Of a DNA stretch of 64,000 nt, positions 34,464 through 43,915 are shown one piece after another; within the stretch, counting starts at the first letter, position 1; each line of letters opens with the position of its first letter. A program made the translations under genes and the position numbers. The stretch is taken from NCBI RefSeq assembly GCF_030546695.1, contig NZ_JAUOTP010000005.1, forward strand, positions 62,001 through 126,000. The letters run 5' to 3'. The notes beneath the pieces are model-generated. The model saw nothing but the letters and a program-made list of their open reading frames with translations. It was not told the origin of the DNA and did no database searches. Origin of the DNA: Sphingomonas natans. GTDB taxonomy: Bacteria > Pseudomonadota > Alphaproteobacteria > Sphingomonadales > Sphingomonadaceae.

Positions 34464-37408
34464 GGCTCGGTCCTGCGCGCGACGCGGCCATACCATTCGT
34501 CGAGCCGCATCAGCTGGTCATAATCGCCATAAGACGCATATTCCGGGTGCAGCTTCGCCACGAACGGAGCGTCCCCGGTCAGCCACGTACGCACCGCCTC
34601 GCCCAGCACGCCGGCCGCGCGCGTCGTGAAATCCTCGGGCGCGATCCCCTCGCCTTTCTTGTTCAGCCCCACCGGGCTGTCGCGATAACCGAGCTCGCTC
34701 TTCTTCGCCGCCAGCGACCAATATTCGAACGTGCCTGGCAGGCCCGTCACATCCTGGAACCCGTTTTGCTCGGCGATCAGCCCGAGCAGCCCGAGCTGCA
34801 TCGAATAGCCTTCCGCCACCGCGCGCTTCGACGGCGGCTTGCCCGTCTTGTAGTCGACGATTCCGAGCTTGCCCGCAGCATCGCGATCGATCCGGTCCGC
34901 CGTCCCCTCCAACTCGATCCCGTGCAGCGCGATCCGGCCCTTGATCTCCGCCGCGATCGGCCGCCGCCCCGCCGCTTCATCCTCGGCCACCGTCGCCGCG
35001 ATCCAGTCGATCGCCTCCAGCAGCCGCGGGCTCCACAGCGCCCGCAACACCGGATGCGCCGCCGCCTCGCCGAGCAACGCCTCCGCCCGCGCGCGTAAGC
35101 GCGCCGGGTCGCACTGATCCTGCTTGAACCACGCATCGAGGATTGCGTGGACCGCGCTGCCGCGCCACGCGGGGCTCGGATCAGCATCCACCGCGTCCAT
35201 CGTCCGCAGCCGCAGCATCGCATCCGCATAGAAAGCGAACGGATCCGCCTTCAGCCGATCGAGCTTGGTCACCGCGATCCGCCGCGGTCGATCCGCGACC
35301 GGCGGCACCGGCGCGGGCTGGTCGGCAGGCGCGAATATCTCGGGCCGGTCGAGCGCATCCGCCCAGCGCGCCATTTGATGCGCGCGCGGCAGCCGCCCGG
35401 TCATCGCATCGAGCCGGAGCCAGAAGCGCGAGGCGATCGCCGGCGCGCGCGCATCGCGGCGGCTGCGCGTCAGCAGCACCTGCGGAGCGCCCAGAGCGGC
35501 GGCGAACTCCTCCGCCTCCGCGCCGATCCGCCGCTCCAGCCCAGGCAGCCCCAGAGCGCGCCGTATCGCGGGCGCCAGCCACGGATCGGGCGCGGGCAAG
35601 GCCGGCCACACGCCCTCGTTGAGCCCGCCCAGCACCATCAGGTCCGCGCGCTGCAGCCGCGCATCGATCAGCCCCCAGATGAACAGGCGCGGATGCCCGC
35701 CCTGCGGCGGCCGCACCGCCACCTGCTCCAGCGCCGCGCGGAGCAGCGCCGGAAAGGTCGCGACGTCGATCCGCACCGGTCCGTCGGGCGCGCCTTCCTC
35801 CAGCGCCGCGACGATATCCGCCGCCGCGCGCCCCGCCGGCCGGCTCCACGCCGCATCGCCCGCAAGCGCGCTCGCGCCCTCGCGGACAAGCGCGAGCAGC
35901 CCGCCGAGGGTGGGTTTCACGGGCGCCAGGAACGGCGTCAGCACTTCGGATATCCTGAGCCACGGCGCGCGCGCCGCCTCGCGATCGCGCGCGCTCCATC
36001 CGTCGCCCTCGGCCAGGAAGCGCGCTATCCCGTCAAGCCCCGGCCCCGGCCGCGGTCCCCGCAGCGCGCGATCCAGCCTCCGCACATCCTCCAGCCACGC
36101 CGTCCGCGCCTCGCCCGAGCGCACCAAAGGATGCTTGAGCAGGGCCAGCAATGGCACCGGCGCGAAGTCGGCCGCGATCGCCTCGGCCAGCGCGAGCAGC
36201 AACGTCCCCGACGGCATCAGCGCCAGCGGCCGCCCCGCGCTGTCGTCCGCATCGATCCCCCAGCGCTTCAGATGCTGCGCCACGCGCAGGGCCAGCGCGC
36301 GATCGGGCGTGACGAGCGCCGCGGTCCGCCCCGGCACCTCCAGTGCCTCGCGCAGCGCCAGCGCGATCGCCTGCGCCTCGGCCGCCGGGTTGGCCAGCTC
36401 CACCGCGCGCACATGGCTCAAGCGCCGCTGGTGGGGCTTGAGCACCTGCCATTTGTCGGTGAAGCCCGCCGGCGTCATCGCATTGCCGATCGCGACGCTG
36501 CGCGCCGATCGCGCACCCTCCGCCCCGGCCGGTCGCCACAGCCGCACCTCGCCGCGCGCCACGCCGATCCGCTCCAGCAGCCGCGACAGGCCGAATTGCG
36601 GATGCGTCTCGATCCCGTCGATTCCCTCGGCGCCGCGCAGCGCCTCCCATTCCTCCTCGGGCATCGCCCGATCGAGCCCGGCGAGCACGACCATGCCGCG
36701 CTCCAGTCGTGACACCGTCCGCAGCAATTCGCCGACCGCCGGCCCCGCCGCGCTGATCCCCGCCGCGACGACGAACCCGCCCGGCGGCTCGCTCCGCCAG
36801 CGCGCCGCGGTCGCCACGATCAGCCGGTTGCGCCGGTCCGCCAGATCGATCCGTCCGCGCCGCGCCAGCTCAACCGGCCACTGGTCGAGCACCACCGCCA
36901 GCACCGCGAGGCTCGCCTGCCAATGCTCCGCGAGCTCCTCGGGCACGGCATCGCGCAGATTTTCGGGTGGCACGCCCTCCACGATCAGCTGGTCGAGCGT
37001 GCGCCCGAGATCGGCGGCAAGCCGCATCGCCTCGCCCGCATCCACGCCTGCGCCGCTGCCCTCGCGTGCCCGCTCGATCAGCCGGGCGAGGATCAGCTGC
37101 CGTGCGACGGGATCGATCGCGGGCGGGATCACCGGCGCGTCGACCGGATCCAGCGCCGCGCCGATCGCCTCGTCCAGCGCCGGATCGCCGATCGAGACGA
37201 GCCGCGGCAACAGCAATGCCCCTCCGCTCGCGCGCACGAACGCATCGCGAATCGCGCGCCTGGCGCGATTGTTGGGCAGCAGCACGATTCCGCGCGCCAG
37301 CCCGAGCGGCTCGCCGCCGAAGCGCGCGATCAGCCCCGCCGCCAGCGCATCGGCGAAGGCGCGGTGCGGCGGAATCGTGTAAATCTGCGGATGATCGGCA
37401 ACGGGCAC
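34460..37408 (-). CDS. addB: double-strand break repair protein AddB, alphaproteobacterial type
   Basis: Partner of AddA with a degenerate helicase fold and a nuclease domain. The 982-residue product has an N-terminal segment IVLLPNNRARRAIRDAFVRA, LVTPDRALALRVAQHLKRWG in the middle, VLGGLNEGVWPALPAPDPWLAPAIRR, and a C-terminal PDDEXK core (GIELEGTADRIDRD, LGIVDYKTGKPPSKR). Order addB then addA in one leftward unit is usual in alphaproteobacteria. The stop TGA lies in the first copy of the duplicated GTGAGCGCG. Confidence 0.95.
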   Translation of the reverse strand: MPVADHPQIYTIPPHRAFADALAAGLIARFGGEPLGLARGIVLLPNNRARRAIRDAFVRASGGALLLPRLVSIGDPALDEAIGAALDPVDAPVIPPAIDPVARQLILARLIERAREGSGAGVDAGEAMRLAADLGRTLDQLIVEGVPPENLRDAVPEELAEHWQASLAVLAVVLDQWPVELARRGRIDLADRRNRLIVATAARWRSEPPGGFVVAAGISAAGPAVGELLRTVSRLERGMVVLAGLDRAMPEEEWEALRGAEGIDGIETHPQFGLSRLLERIGVARGEVRLWRPAGAEGARSARSVAIGNAMTPAGFTDKWQVLKPHQRRLSHVRAVELANPAAEAQAIALALREALEVPGRTAALVTPDRALALRVAQHLKRWGIDADDSAGRPLALMPSGTLLLALAEAIAADFAPVPLLALLKHPLVRSGEARTAWLEDVRRLDRALRGPRPGPGLDGIARFLAEGDGWSARDREAARAPWLRISEVLTPFLAPVKPTLGGLLALVREGASALAGDAAWSRPAGRAAADIVAALEEGAPDGPVRIDVATFPALLRAALEQVAVRPPQGGHPRLFIWGLIDARLQRADLMVLGGLNEGVWPALPAPDPWLAPAIRRALGLPGLERRIGAEAEEFAAALGAPQVLLTRSRRDARAPAIASRFWLRLDAMTGRLPRAHQMARWADALDRPEIFAPADQPAPVPPVADRPRRIAVTKLDRLKADPFAFYADAMLRLRTMDAVDADPSPAWRGSAVHAILDAWFKQDQCDPARLRARAEALLGEAAAHPVLRALWSPRLLEAIDWIAATVAEDEAAGRRPIAAEIKGRIALHGIELEGTADRIDRDAAGKLGIVDYKTGKPPSKRAVAEGYSMQLGLLGLIAEQNGFQDVTGLPGTFEYWSLAAKKSELGYRDSPVGLNKKGEGIAPEDFTTRAAGVLGEAVRTWLTGDAPFVAKLHPEYASYGDYDQLMRLDEWYGRVARRTEP

Positions 37409-37524
37409 GCGACGAGCCTAGCCGCACTTGGGACGAACCGAAACTCGAACATTTGCGCCCGCGCGCCTGTCGGCTAGGGCCCTGGGAGCTGGCCCCGGAT
37501 CTCCGCTCGGGCCGGGAGAACGCC

Positions 37525-37950
37525 TTGCCGCCTGCCCCGATCCTTCTCGCCGCCGCCACGCTCGCCGCCGCGCCCGCCATGCTGAATGGCGGCGCGGTCG
37601 AGGTAACGGTCGAGAATGTGCGCTCGGACAAGGGCATGGTGATGGTCCAGCTGTGCGATCGCCAGCACTTCCTCGGCAAATGCGTACTCGGCGCGCATGC
37701 CCCGGCGCGCGCTGGTATCGTCGTCGTCACCTTCCGCAACGTGCCGCCCGGTGATTATGCGGCGATGGCGTTCCATGACGTCAATGCGAACGGCGCGCTC
37801 GATCGCTGGCTCGGCATCCCGAAGGAGGACTTCGGTTTTTCCGGGATGAAAGGCCTACCGCTGCGCCCGCCGCGCTTCGGCGATTCCGTCTTCACGCACG
37901 GCGCCCCCGATCAGAAGCTCGCGGTGAAGCTCAACAATTATTTCGGGTGA
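37525..37950 (+). CDS. DUF2141 domain-containing exported protein
   Basis: A 141-residue protein with a signal-like N-terminus (LPPAPILLAAATLAAAPAM) and a beta-sandwich DUF2141 domain: VEVTVENVRSDKGMVMVQLC, VVTFRNVPPGDYAAMAFHDVNANGALD, and IPKEDFGFSGMKGLPLRPPRFGDSVF. Function is unknown; family members are usually secreted. The start is taken as TTG 37525 because GGGAGA lies seven bases upstream and no ATG or GTG is suitable; the far longer open frame overlaps addB. Divergent from addB. Confidence 0.8.
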   Translation: MPPAPILLAAATLAAAPAMLNGGAVEVTVENVRSDKGMVMVQLCDRQHFLGKCVLGAHAPARAGIVVVTFRNVPPGDYAAMAFHDVNANGALDRWLGIPKEDFGFSGMKGLPLRPPRFGDSVFTHGAPDQKLAVKLNNYFG

Positions 37951-38007
37951 GCCGCGGTCGGGTCCGTCGCCATTCGCATCGGCGGGCGGATCGCCCGGCC
38001 GGCCGTC

Positions 38008-38238
38008 TCAACCGCCGTTGATCAATCGATCGAGCGAAGTCGTCCCGGAATGATGCTGGCCTTGAGCCTTGTCGCCGGCCTCCGCCTTTCCGCTCATGAA
38101 GCCGTCGAGCCATCCTGCCCGTAGCGTCGCATCCGAAATCGCGAAGGGGCATTCGGCGGTCGAACCGAAACCGATCGCGGCTGACCGTCCCGAAGCAAAA
38201 GCCGCAGCGACACGCCGGTTTTTCGAGGCAATCGGCAT
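38008..38238 (-). CDS. RMF-like small protein (ribosome modulation factor family)
   Basis: A 76-residue basic protein with AAAFASGRSAAIGFGSTAECPFAISDATLRAGWLDGF, which follows the RMF pattern (G-x-x-A, C-P-[YF], R-x-x-W-L-x-G-[FW]) of ribosome modulation factor, the stationary-phase ribosome dimerisation protein. The C-terminal tail (AGDKAQGQHHSGTTS) has no RMF counterpart. AAGG lies seven bases before the ATG. A 6-base inverted repeat (TGCTGA-TCAT-TCAGCA) at 38280-38295 lies upstream. Homology is short, so the call is tentative. Confidence 0.55.
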   Translation of the reverse strand: MPIASKNRRVAAAFASGRSAAIGFGSTAECPFAISDATLRAGWLDGFMSGKAEAGDKAQGQHHSGTTSLDRLINGG

Positions 38239-38279
38239 ACGCTGACCTTACCAACCGATGATTTTCCTATCCTCTATAT

Positions 38280-38295
38280 TGCTGATCATTCAGCA
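38280..38295. promoter_or_regulatory. inverted repeat upstream of the RMF-like gene
   Basis: TGCTGA and TCAGCA separated by TCAT, in an AT-rich stretch 42 bases before the start codon. It could be an operator; no known consensus was matched. Confidence 0.3.
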
Positions 38296-38361
38296 TGTCA
38301 CGCAGTCTTGTTAAGGTGAACGACAATAAAGCGAAATATTGGTAACGTTTTTTTACATTTC

Positions 38362-39747
38362 CTAATCTGTGATAGTCCGCGCGAGATCGCGCAGCCGGTT
38401 GCGCTCGATCTTGCCCATGGCGTTGCGCGGCAGGCGATCGACATGCAACCAGCTGATCCGCTCCGCCGCTGCCAGCTGGGGACGCAGCGCTTCGCCCAGC
38501 GCCTGCTCCTCGAACCCGTCCTCCACCGCGAAGGCGAGCCAGCAGCGCTCCCACCCGTCGTCATCGATCAGGGAGAAGGCCGCAGCCTCGCGCACGCCGG
38601 GCGCGGTCAGCGCCGCTGCCTCGATCCACGCGGGCAACACCTTCTGCCCGCCCAGATTCATCAGGTCGTCGGCCCGGCCCTCCAGGCAGAGCACCCCCTG
38701 CGTGTCGAGCCGGCCGAGATCGCCGGGCCAGAACCAGCCCTCGCGAAACGCATCGGCCTCCCCGCGCAGATAGGCATTGGCTGTGCGATCGCTGCGGATG
38801 CGGACATGGCCGAGTGCGCCGACTGCCACCGCGTCGCCGGACTCGTCGACGATCTCCACCGTCACGCCCGGCAGGACGACGCCCGCCGCCCACGGCACCC
38901 GATCGCACAGCGCCGGCGTCGCAACCGCCACGGCTCCGCATTCGGATGCGCCATAGACGCTCATCAGGTCCTCGGTCAGCGCACGCCGCGTCCGCGCTAG
39001 CAAGCGGGGCGGCATCGGCCCACCCCCGGTCACGACGCGCACGCTCTGCCTCGGCATATCTGCGGGCAGGTCATCCAGCAGATGGTCGAGCTGGCCCGGC
39101 GTCATCGCCACAAGCCTGGGGCGCAGCGCCCGGAGTTGCGCCCCGTCCAGCGGCCGATCGGGCATCAGCAGTGCCTCGCCTAATCCCCAGCAGCCGAGCG
39201 CAAGCACGAAGCCCAGGATCGTATGGTTGCCGGTCGCCGTCAGCCACGGCCCCGGCATCGCGCCATAGGTGACCGGCACATTGCGGATGCTCGCGTCGAT
39301 CATCCGCCAGCTCAGCGCGATCCGCTTTTCCTGCCCGGTCGTTCCCGAGGAAAGCAGGATTCGTCCGCAATCCTCCGGCGCGCGCGCCGGCCGCGCAAGC
39401 ATCGGCACCGGACCCGACAGGATCGCCGCTATCTCCCGCTCGCCGATCAGCAGGGTCGGATCGGCCGCGGCGCGATCGGATATGCGCAGCGGGCAATCCC
39501 GGTCGGCGCCCGGCGCCGAGGGAAGTCCCAGTCGCGCCAGCGCCAGCGTCACGAGCCAGTTGAGGCGAACATTCTCGATCTCGACCGCCACGGGCCGGTC
39601 CGTCCCTCCCGCCAAAGTTCGGAGCAATATCGCAGTCCGCGTGATTTCGGCGTCGAACGTAGCGAAGCTGGTCGCGCCGGCGGCGGTCACGATCGCCGGC
39701 GCGGTAGGCCGCAGCCGGGCATGATGAGCGACATAGGCATCGAACAT
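38362..39747 (-). CDS. class I adenylate-forming ligase (acyl-CoA synthetase-like)
   Basis: ANL-superfamily enzyme of 461 residues that should activate a carboxylic acid as an acyl-AMP. Seen: LLSSGTTGQEKRIALS (A3 loop), MSVYGASECGAV (A5), GWFWPGDLGRLD (A7), GRADDLMNLGGQKV (A8), and LPRNAMGKIERNRL with the catalytic lysine (A10). The N-terminal domain is short and divergent, so the substrate cannot be inferred. The ATG at 39747 has AAAGGAGAG upstream; an extension to 39873 would translate a repeat-like sequence. Divergent from a Crp-type regulator gene that may control it. Confidence 0.85.
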   Translation of the reverse strand: MFDAYVAHHARLRPTAPAIVTAAGATSFATFDAEITRTAILLRTLAGGTDRPVAVEIENVRLNWLVTLALARLGLPSAPGADRDCPLRISDRAAADPTLLIGEREIAAILSGPVPMLARPARAPEDCGRILLSSGTTGQEKRIALSWRMIDASIRNVPVTYGAMPGPWLTATGNHTILGFVLALGCWGLGEALLMPDRPLDGAQLRALRPRLVAMTPGQLDHLLDDLPADMPRQSVRVVTGGGPMPPRLLARTRRALTEDLMSVYGASECGAVAVATPALCDRVPWAAGVVLPGVTVEIVDESGDAVAVGALGHVRIRSDRTANAYLRGEADAFREGWFWPGDLGRLDTQGVLCLEGRADDLMNLGGQKVLPAWIEAAALTAPGVREAAAFSLIDDDGWERCWLAFAVEDGFEEQALGEALRPQLAAAERISWLHVDRLPRNAMGKIERNRLRDLARTITD

Positions 39748-39915
39748 GGCGGCAAACTCTCCTTTTTCGGCCTCATCGGCGGGCGAAAGGCCGTCTTCGG
39801 GATGACAGAGCTCGATACGCTCCGATAGTCTCACGAGGCGCGCTCGCCCCGCATTCGCCACGGTCGGCTGCACGATTTGCGCGACGGACGCGCCGATAGG
39901 CCTTCCTCCTGATCC

Positions 39916-40662
39916 ATGTTAGGGAGGCCGATGTCCCAGGCCTTTCTTGCGAAAATCCTGTCAGCCGGCGACCTTTCGCCGGCGGATCAAAGCCTTGTGC
40001 TCCGCCTGCTCGATGACGTGCGCACGGTTGCGGCACGTCGTGACATCATTCGTGACGGCGAACGTCCCGATCATGTCCATGTCATGATCGAAGGCTGGGC
40101 CTGCCGGTACAAGGTGCTGCGCGCGGGCCCGCGCCAGATTACCGCCTTCCTCCTCCCCGGCGACTTTTGCGACACGCACGTGACGATCTTCAACGAGATG
40201 GATCATGGGATTGCCGCGATATCCGAAAGCCGGGTCGCCTATGTCCCGCGGGGACGCATGCTGGAGCTGACGGAGCGGCCCGGCATCGCGCGCGCTTTCT
40301 GGTGGGCCAGCCTCGTCGACGAAGCCGTCCTGCGCGCCTGGATCGTCAATCTCGGCAGGAGAGATGCGTTCGACCGCGTCGGCCATCTGATCTGCGAATT
40401 GCACGCGAGGCTCCACAATGTCGGCCTGGCCGACGATGGCACCTTCGATATGCCGCTGACGCAGGAGGAGCTGAGCGACGCGCTCGGCCTGACGCCCGTG
40501 CACGTCAATCGCGTGCTCAAACGCCTGCGTGAGGAGGGGCTGATGAGCTTCCGCCGGCGCCAGATCACGATTTCGGACATTGCGGCGCTCCGCGCGGCAA
40601 CCGACTTCGATCCTATCTATCTGCATCTGTCGAAACAGAGGGTGCCCGTTCCTACCGCGTGA
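39916..40662 (+). CDS. Crp/Fnr family transcriptional regulator
   Basis: A 248-residue regulator: cyclic-nucleotide-binding-like beta roll (about 25-130; GERPDHVHVMIEGWACRYKVL, RQITAFLLPGDFCDT) and a C-terminal winged helix with MPLTQEELSDALGLTPVHVNRVLKRLREEGL. No N-terminal cysteine cluster, so not an oxygen-sensing FNR. ATG at 39916 or the one six codons later (MSQAFLAK). It is divergent from the adenylate-forming ligase gene with 168 bases between the starts. Confidence 0.92.
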   Translation: MLGRPMSQAFLAKILSAGDLSPADQSLVLRLLDDVRTVAARRDIIRDGERPDHVHVMIEGWACRYKVLRAGPRQITAFLLPGDFCDTHVTIFNEMDHGIAAISESRVAYVPRGRMLELTERPGIARAFWWASLVDEAVLRAWIVNLGRRDAFDRVGHLICELHARLHNVGLADDGTFDMPLTQEELSDALGLTPVHVNRVLKRLREEGLMSFRRRQITISDIAALRAATDFDPIYLHLSKQRVPVPTA

Positions 40663-40897
40663 TCCGGCGCTGACGCGACGATCGGCACGTAACCCCTCGG
40701 ACCTGTGCGACATTTTGTTGCACCGACGCCACGCCGCGCGCGACCGCGTTCGATCCAAACATGGGTTTACGACAGACCATTTTCCAATGCGCACAAGACG
40801 CGACCGCCCCATCGATCGGAGAAATGTCACGTACAGATTTACGCCACGCCCTTAGCCAGCAGAGGTTTCACCACTATTGATTTGGGAGCTGCGAGAA

Positions 40898-41404
40898 GTG
40901 GACGGTTCAAAAGCGACGATGAATCGAATTAAGGCCCATGTTGTCGCAATTGCAAAAGAACTAAACGTTTCGGAGAGCGAACTGGATGCAAGCCGGTTTT
41001 CCGGAGATGCCCCACCGGGCTCTGCGGCGCTGCGTCTTGTCACCGCCAAGGCCTGGCAACGCGCAAGCGAAGTCCGACGGGTCATTTTCGGCGAGGGTGA
41101 TCGCCTGTTCGCCGATCCCGCCTGGGAGGTTCTGCTGGATCTCTATATCCAGCAAGCCGAAGGGCGCGTGGTCAATATCTCCAGTGCCTGCCTCGCGACG
41201 AAGGTTCCGCTGACGACCGGTCTGCGCTGGCTGAACCTGCTCCGCGAAGGCGGCCTCATCGAGAGGACTGCCGATCCGCATGATCGCCGCCGGACTCTCG
41301 TCTCGCTCACGCCGGAGGCCATCCAAAAGATCGGCTTGTCGCTCGACGCGGCCGCAGCCAGCGACCGACGATTGGGATTGGGCCGGCTGGAAATCATCGG
41401 ATAG
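40898..41404 (+). CDS. MarR-like winged-helix regulator
   Basis: A 168-residue regulator. The winged helix is in the C-terminal half: VVNISSACLATKVPLTTGLRWLNLLREGGLIERTADPHDRRRTLVSLTPEA, which fits MarR-type DNA binding with the wing DRRR. The N-terminal half is helical without a recognisable domain. Starts possible: TTG 40877, GTG 40898 (preceded by GGGAG and GAGAA) and ATG 40919; I prefer GTG 40898. A 235-base AT-richer region upstream holds its promoter. Confidence 0.82.
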   Translation: MDGSKATMNRIKAHVVAIAKELNVSESELDASRFSGDAPPGSAALRLVTAKAWQRASEVRRVIFGEGDRLFADPAWEVLLDLYIQQAEGRVVNISSACLATKVPLTTGLRWLNLLREGGLIERTADPHDRRRTLVSLTPEAIQKIGLSLDAAAASDRRLGLGRLEIIG

Positions 41405-41593
41405 CCGGAATGTCGAGGTAGGTCTCGGGCGAGGCCGCCTCGACATTTCGAATATAAACATTCGTCGCAGTAATCGTGAAGCCGCGACTTTTTCTCTCGC
41501 CTGAAAACTGAGCGGAGTGATCAATCACGCAATGACATTGCGCATCTGCGTAACAAACGAAATGCGTTTCCTGAGACGATTGCGGCTCAGCGA

Positions 41594-43822
41594 TTAAGCC
41601 GCCAGCGGCGCGGTCCCGAACGCTTGCGGCAGCCTGACCTCGGCGCGAAAACCGTCCGTTCCGCGGATCAGCCGCACATCACCGCCATGCGCACGGGCGA
41701 TCGATCGGCAAACCGCCAGCCCAAGCCCCGATCCCTTCTTGTCCGAAGCGATCGCCTCGTCACTGCGATAGAAGGGCTCGAACACCCGCTCCAGCTCATC
41801 ATCGGCCAGCCCCGGCCCGTCGTCGATGATCTCGGCGAAGACATTCTCGGCATCGGTCCGCAGCCGGATCCGCGCGCGCGTCCCGTATTTGACCGCATTC
41901 TCCAGCAGATTGTCGAGCAGCCGGCGCATCCCCAGCACATCCACCTCGACCGGGGCCTGATCCGCCTGCTCGACGATAACTTCGCCGCCGACCATCCGCG
42001 CATCCTCGGCTACGTCGTCCACCAGCGTCCGCAGATCGAGCCGCTCGCGCGCACCGGGGGTTGATGCGTCGCGGATGAATTCGATGACCTGCGCGATCAT
42101 CGCCTCCATCTCGTCGACTTCCTCCAGCAGCCCGTCGCGCACGTCGCCATCGTCGATATCCTCGATCCGGAAGCGCATCCGGGTGAGCGGAGTACGCAGG
42201 TCATGGCTGATCGCGCCGACCATCGCGGTGCGATCGTCGACGAACGCGCGCAGCCGCCCCTGCATCAGGTTGAAGGCGTGCGCGGCGCGGCCGATCTCGG
42301 CAGGTCCGTCCAGCGGCACGATCGTCGAGGCGGGCGAGCGGCCGAGCTGCTCGGCGGCGCGCGCGAAGCTCTGCAACGGCGTCACCAGCCGCCGCGCGAA
42401 CAGCCACCCCAAGGGCAGCACGACGCCCAGCGCGATCGCGAACCACAGCAAAACGCGCCGCTGCCAGCTGTTGAGGAACGGCGCCGGCGCGGGCTGCACC
42501 ACCGCCCACTGCCCGCTCGGCAGCTTCAGCGAGGCAACGAAATCACCCTCCACGAACGGCGCCTGCGCCAGCCCGAAGAGGCTTCGCCGCGTCGGCGTGA
42601 TCGCGATAGGCGGCCCGGCCGGCTCCTCGTAAGGCGCGACCTGGGGGGTCGGCGCGAAGACCGGCGCCTGCAATGCCGGCGTGACAGGGGCCTGCGCGAA
42701 CGTGCCCGGAAAGCTCGGCGCGGCCGCGGCGGGTGCTGGCTCGGCAGGGCGTTGCGCAGGCGGTGCGGGTGCCGGCGCGGCCTGCATCGAACCGACGATC
42801 AGCGGCGGTGCGATCCGCGAGGGCACCACGGCCGGGGCCTGGGTCTGTGCGATCAAGGCGCGATCCGGCAGCATCCGCCCGGCGCCGGGTGCGAAGCCCG
42901 GCGAGAGCGGCCGCGCTCCCGCGCCGCCCTCGAAGCCGGGCGTCGTGAAACCCGGCCGAGCCGCCGCGACGCCGCCGATCGGCACCTGCGCCGTCGCCGA
43001 CGCCGTTGCTCCGCTCGTCACGGGCACCGCGCCCAAAGCCGCCGCGCTCGCCGCCGCGTCGCCCCCGCGCAGCAAGCCGGGCACCGCGGCTCCGCCGTCG
43101 CCCGGAATGAGCAGACCCGTGCCGGCGAAACGCGGATCGATACTGATCAGCGGTCGCGCACTATCCTGCCGAGAGAGGATCTGCCCACGCAGCTCGGCGG
43201 CCCTGCCCCGGCGGTCGGGCGCGATCAGTACCTGCTGCCCGCCCGGCGCCATCTGCCCGAGCGAACCTCGCCCCATCAATCCCGGCGGCAAGCCGTCGCG
43301 GGGCGGAGCCGCCCCGTCCAGCTGGTTGCCGCGCGGCATCGCCGGCATGTCCGGCGCGAACTGCGCGAGCACGAGATGTGCGGGCTGCTCGCCGACATAG
43401 GCCGCGGCCTTGAAGGGCGGAGCAGTGCCGTCATTCGCCATCGCCAGGCTGCGCGCCGCCGCCGTCCCCGCGAACGGCAGAGGGGTGTAAAAGGCCAGCG
43501 AGACGCGCTTGGGATCGACTCCCATCAGCTTGGCGAGCTCGCTGCGCGAGCGCTCGGACACGAGCCAGCCCGATCCGTTCACATCGGGCGGGCCGGGCTG
43601 CATGATCCTCTGCAGACCGTTGCCGCGCAGATCCGCGTCGGGATCGTCCAGCAAGGCTGCGGCGATATCGTCGAGCCCATATTGCGCTTCCGGCGCGGGA
43701 GGAAGCAGCAGCGTCAGCATTAGCGTCACGAGCTGGGCGACGACGAGCCCGCCGACGAGAAGCGCCATGATCTGCAATGCCAGCGGCGGCCCCCGCCAGC
43801 GTGGCCTGCGAACCCCGTTCAT
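41594..43822 (-). CDS. sensor histidine kinase with very long proline/alanine-rich periplasmic region
   Basis: A 742-residue membrane kinase. TM1 (LALQIMALLVGGLVVAQLVT) and TM2 (about 465-485, VLLWFAIALGVVLPLGWLF) enclose some 420 periplasmic residues, of which about half are low-complexity Pro/Ala/Gly/Val sequence (APAPAPPAQRPAEPAPAAAA). Then HAMP, H-box AMVGAISHDLRTPLTRMRFR, LLDNLLENAVKYG, DDGPGLADDELE and GSGLGLAVCRSIARAHGG. The membrane and catalytic parts resemble the kinase at 26904-28277, suggesting paralogy. No response regulator gene is adjacent. The ATG at 43822 starts the conserved N-terminus. Confidence 0.9.
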   Translation of the reverse strand: MNGVRRPRWRGPPLALQIMALLVGGLVVAQLVTLMLTLLLPPAPEAQYGLDDIAAALLDDPDADLRGNGLQRIMQPGPPDVNGSGWLVSERSRSELAKLMGVDPKRVSLAFYTPLPFAGTAAARSLAMANDGTAPPFKAAAYVGEQPAHLVLAQFAPDMPAMPRGNQLDGAAPPRDGLPPGLMGRGSLGQMAPGGQQVLIAPDRRGRAAELRGQILSRQDSARPLISIDPRFAGTGLLIPGDGGAAVPGLLRGGDAAASAAALGAVPVTSGATASATAQVPIGGVAAARPGFTTPGFEGGAGARPLSPGFAPGAGRMLPDRALIAQTQAPAVVPSRIAPPLIVGSMQAAPAPAPPAQRPAEPAPAAAAPSFPGTFAQAPVTPALQAPVFAPTPQVAPYEEPAGPPIAITPTRRSLFGLAQAPFVEGDFVASLKLPSGQWAVVQPAPAPFLNSWQRRVLLWFAIALGVVLPLGWLFARRLVTPLQSFARAAEQLGRSPASTIVPLDGPAEIGRAAHAFNLMQGRLRAFVDDRTAMVGAISHDLRTPLTRMRFRIEDIDDGDVRDGLLEEVDEMEAMIAQVIEFIRDASTPGARERLDLRTLVDDVAEDARMVGGEVIVEQADQAPVEVDVLGMRRLLDNLLENAVKYGTRARIRLRTDAENVFAEIIDDGPGLADDELERVFEPFYRSDEAIASDKKGSGLGLAVCRSIARAHGGDVRLIRGTDGFRAEVRLPQAFGTAPLAA

Positions 43823-43915
43823 GCCCTCGACTTCGGCTCCCTGGCGTGCGCCGTCGCGTCGCCCAGCGTGCGATCTGGCGCCGCTATGTTGCACGCAGAT
43901 TTCACGCAGGTGCCG

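Noticed and set aside
34321-34491. 57-residue N-terminal extension of AddA
   Set aside because: It is encoded by the inserted repeat and by the end of addB; family homology begins after GTG 34320.
32500-34629. 709-codon rightward open frame opposite addA
   Set aside because: Antisense shadow; the opposite strand has unambiguous AddA motifs.
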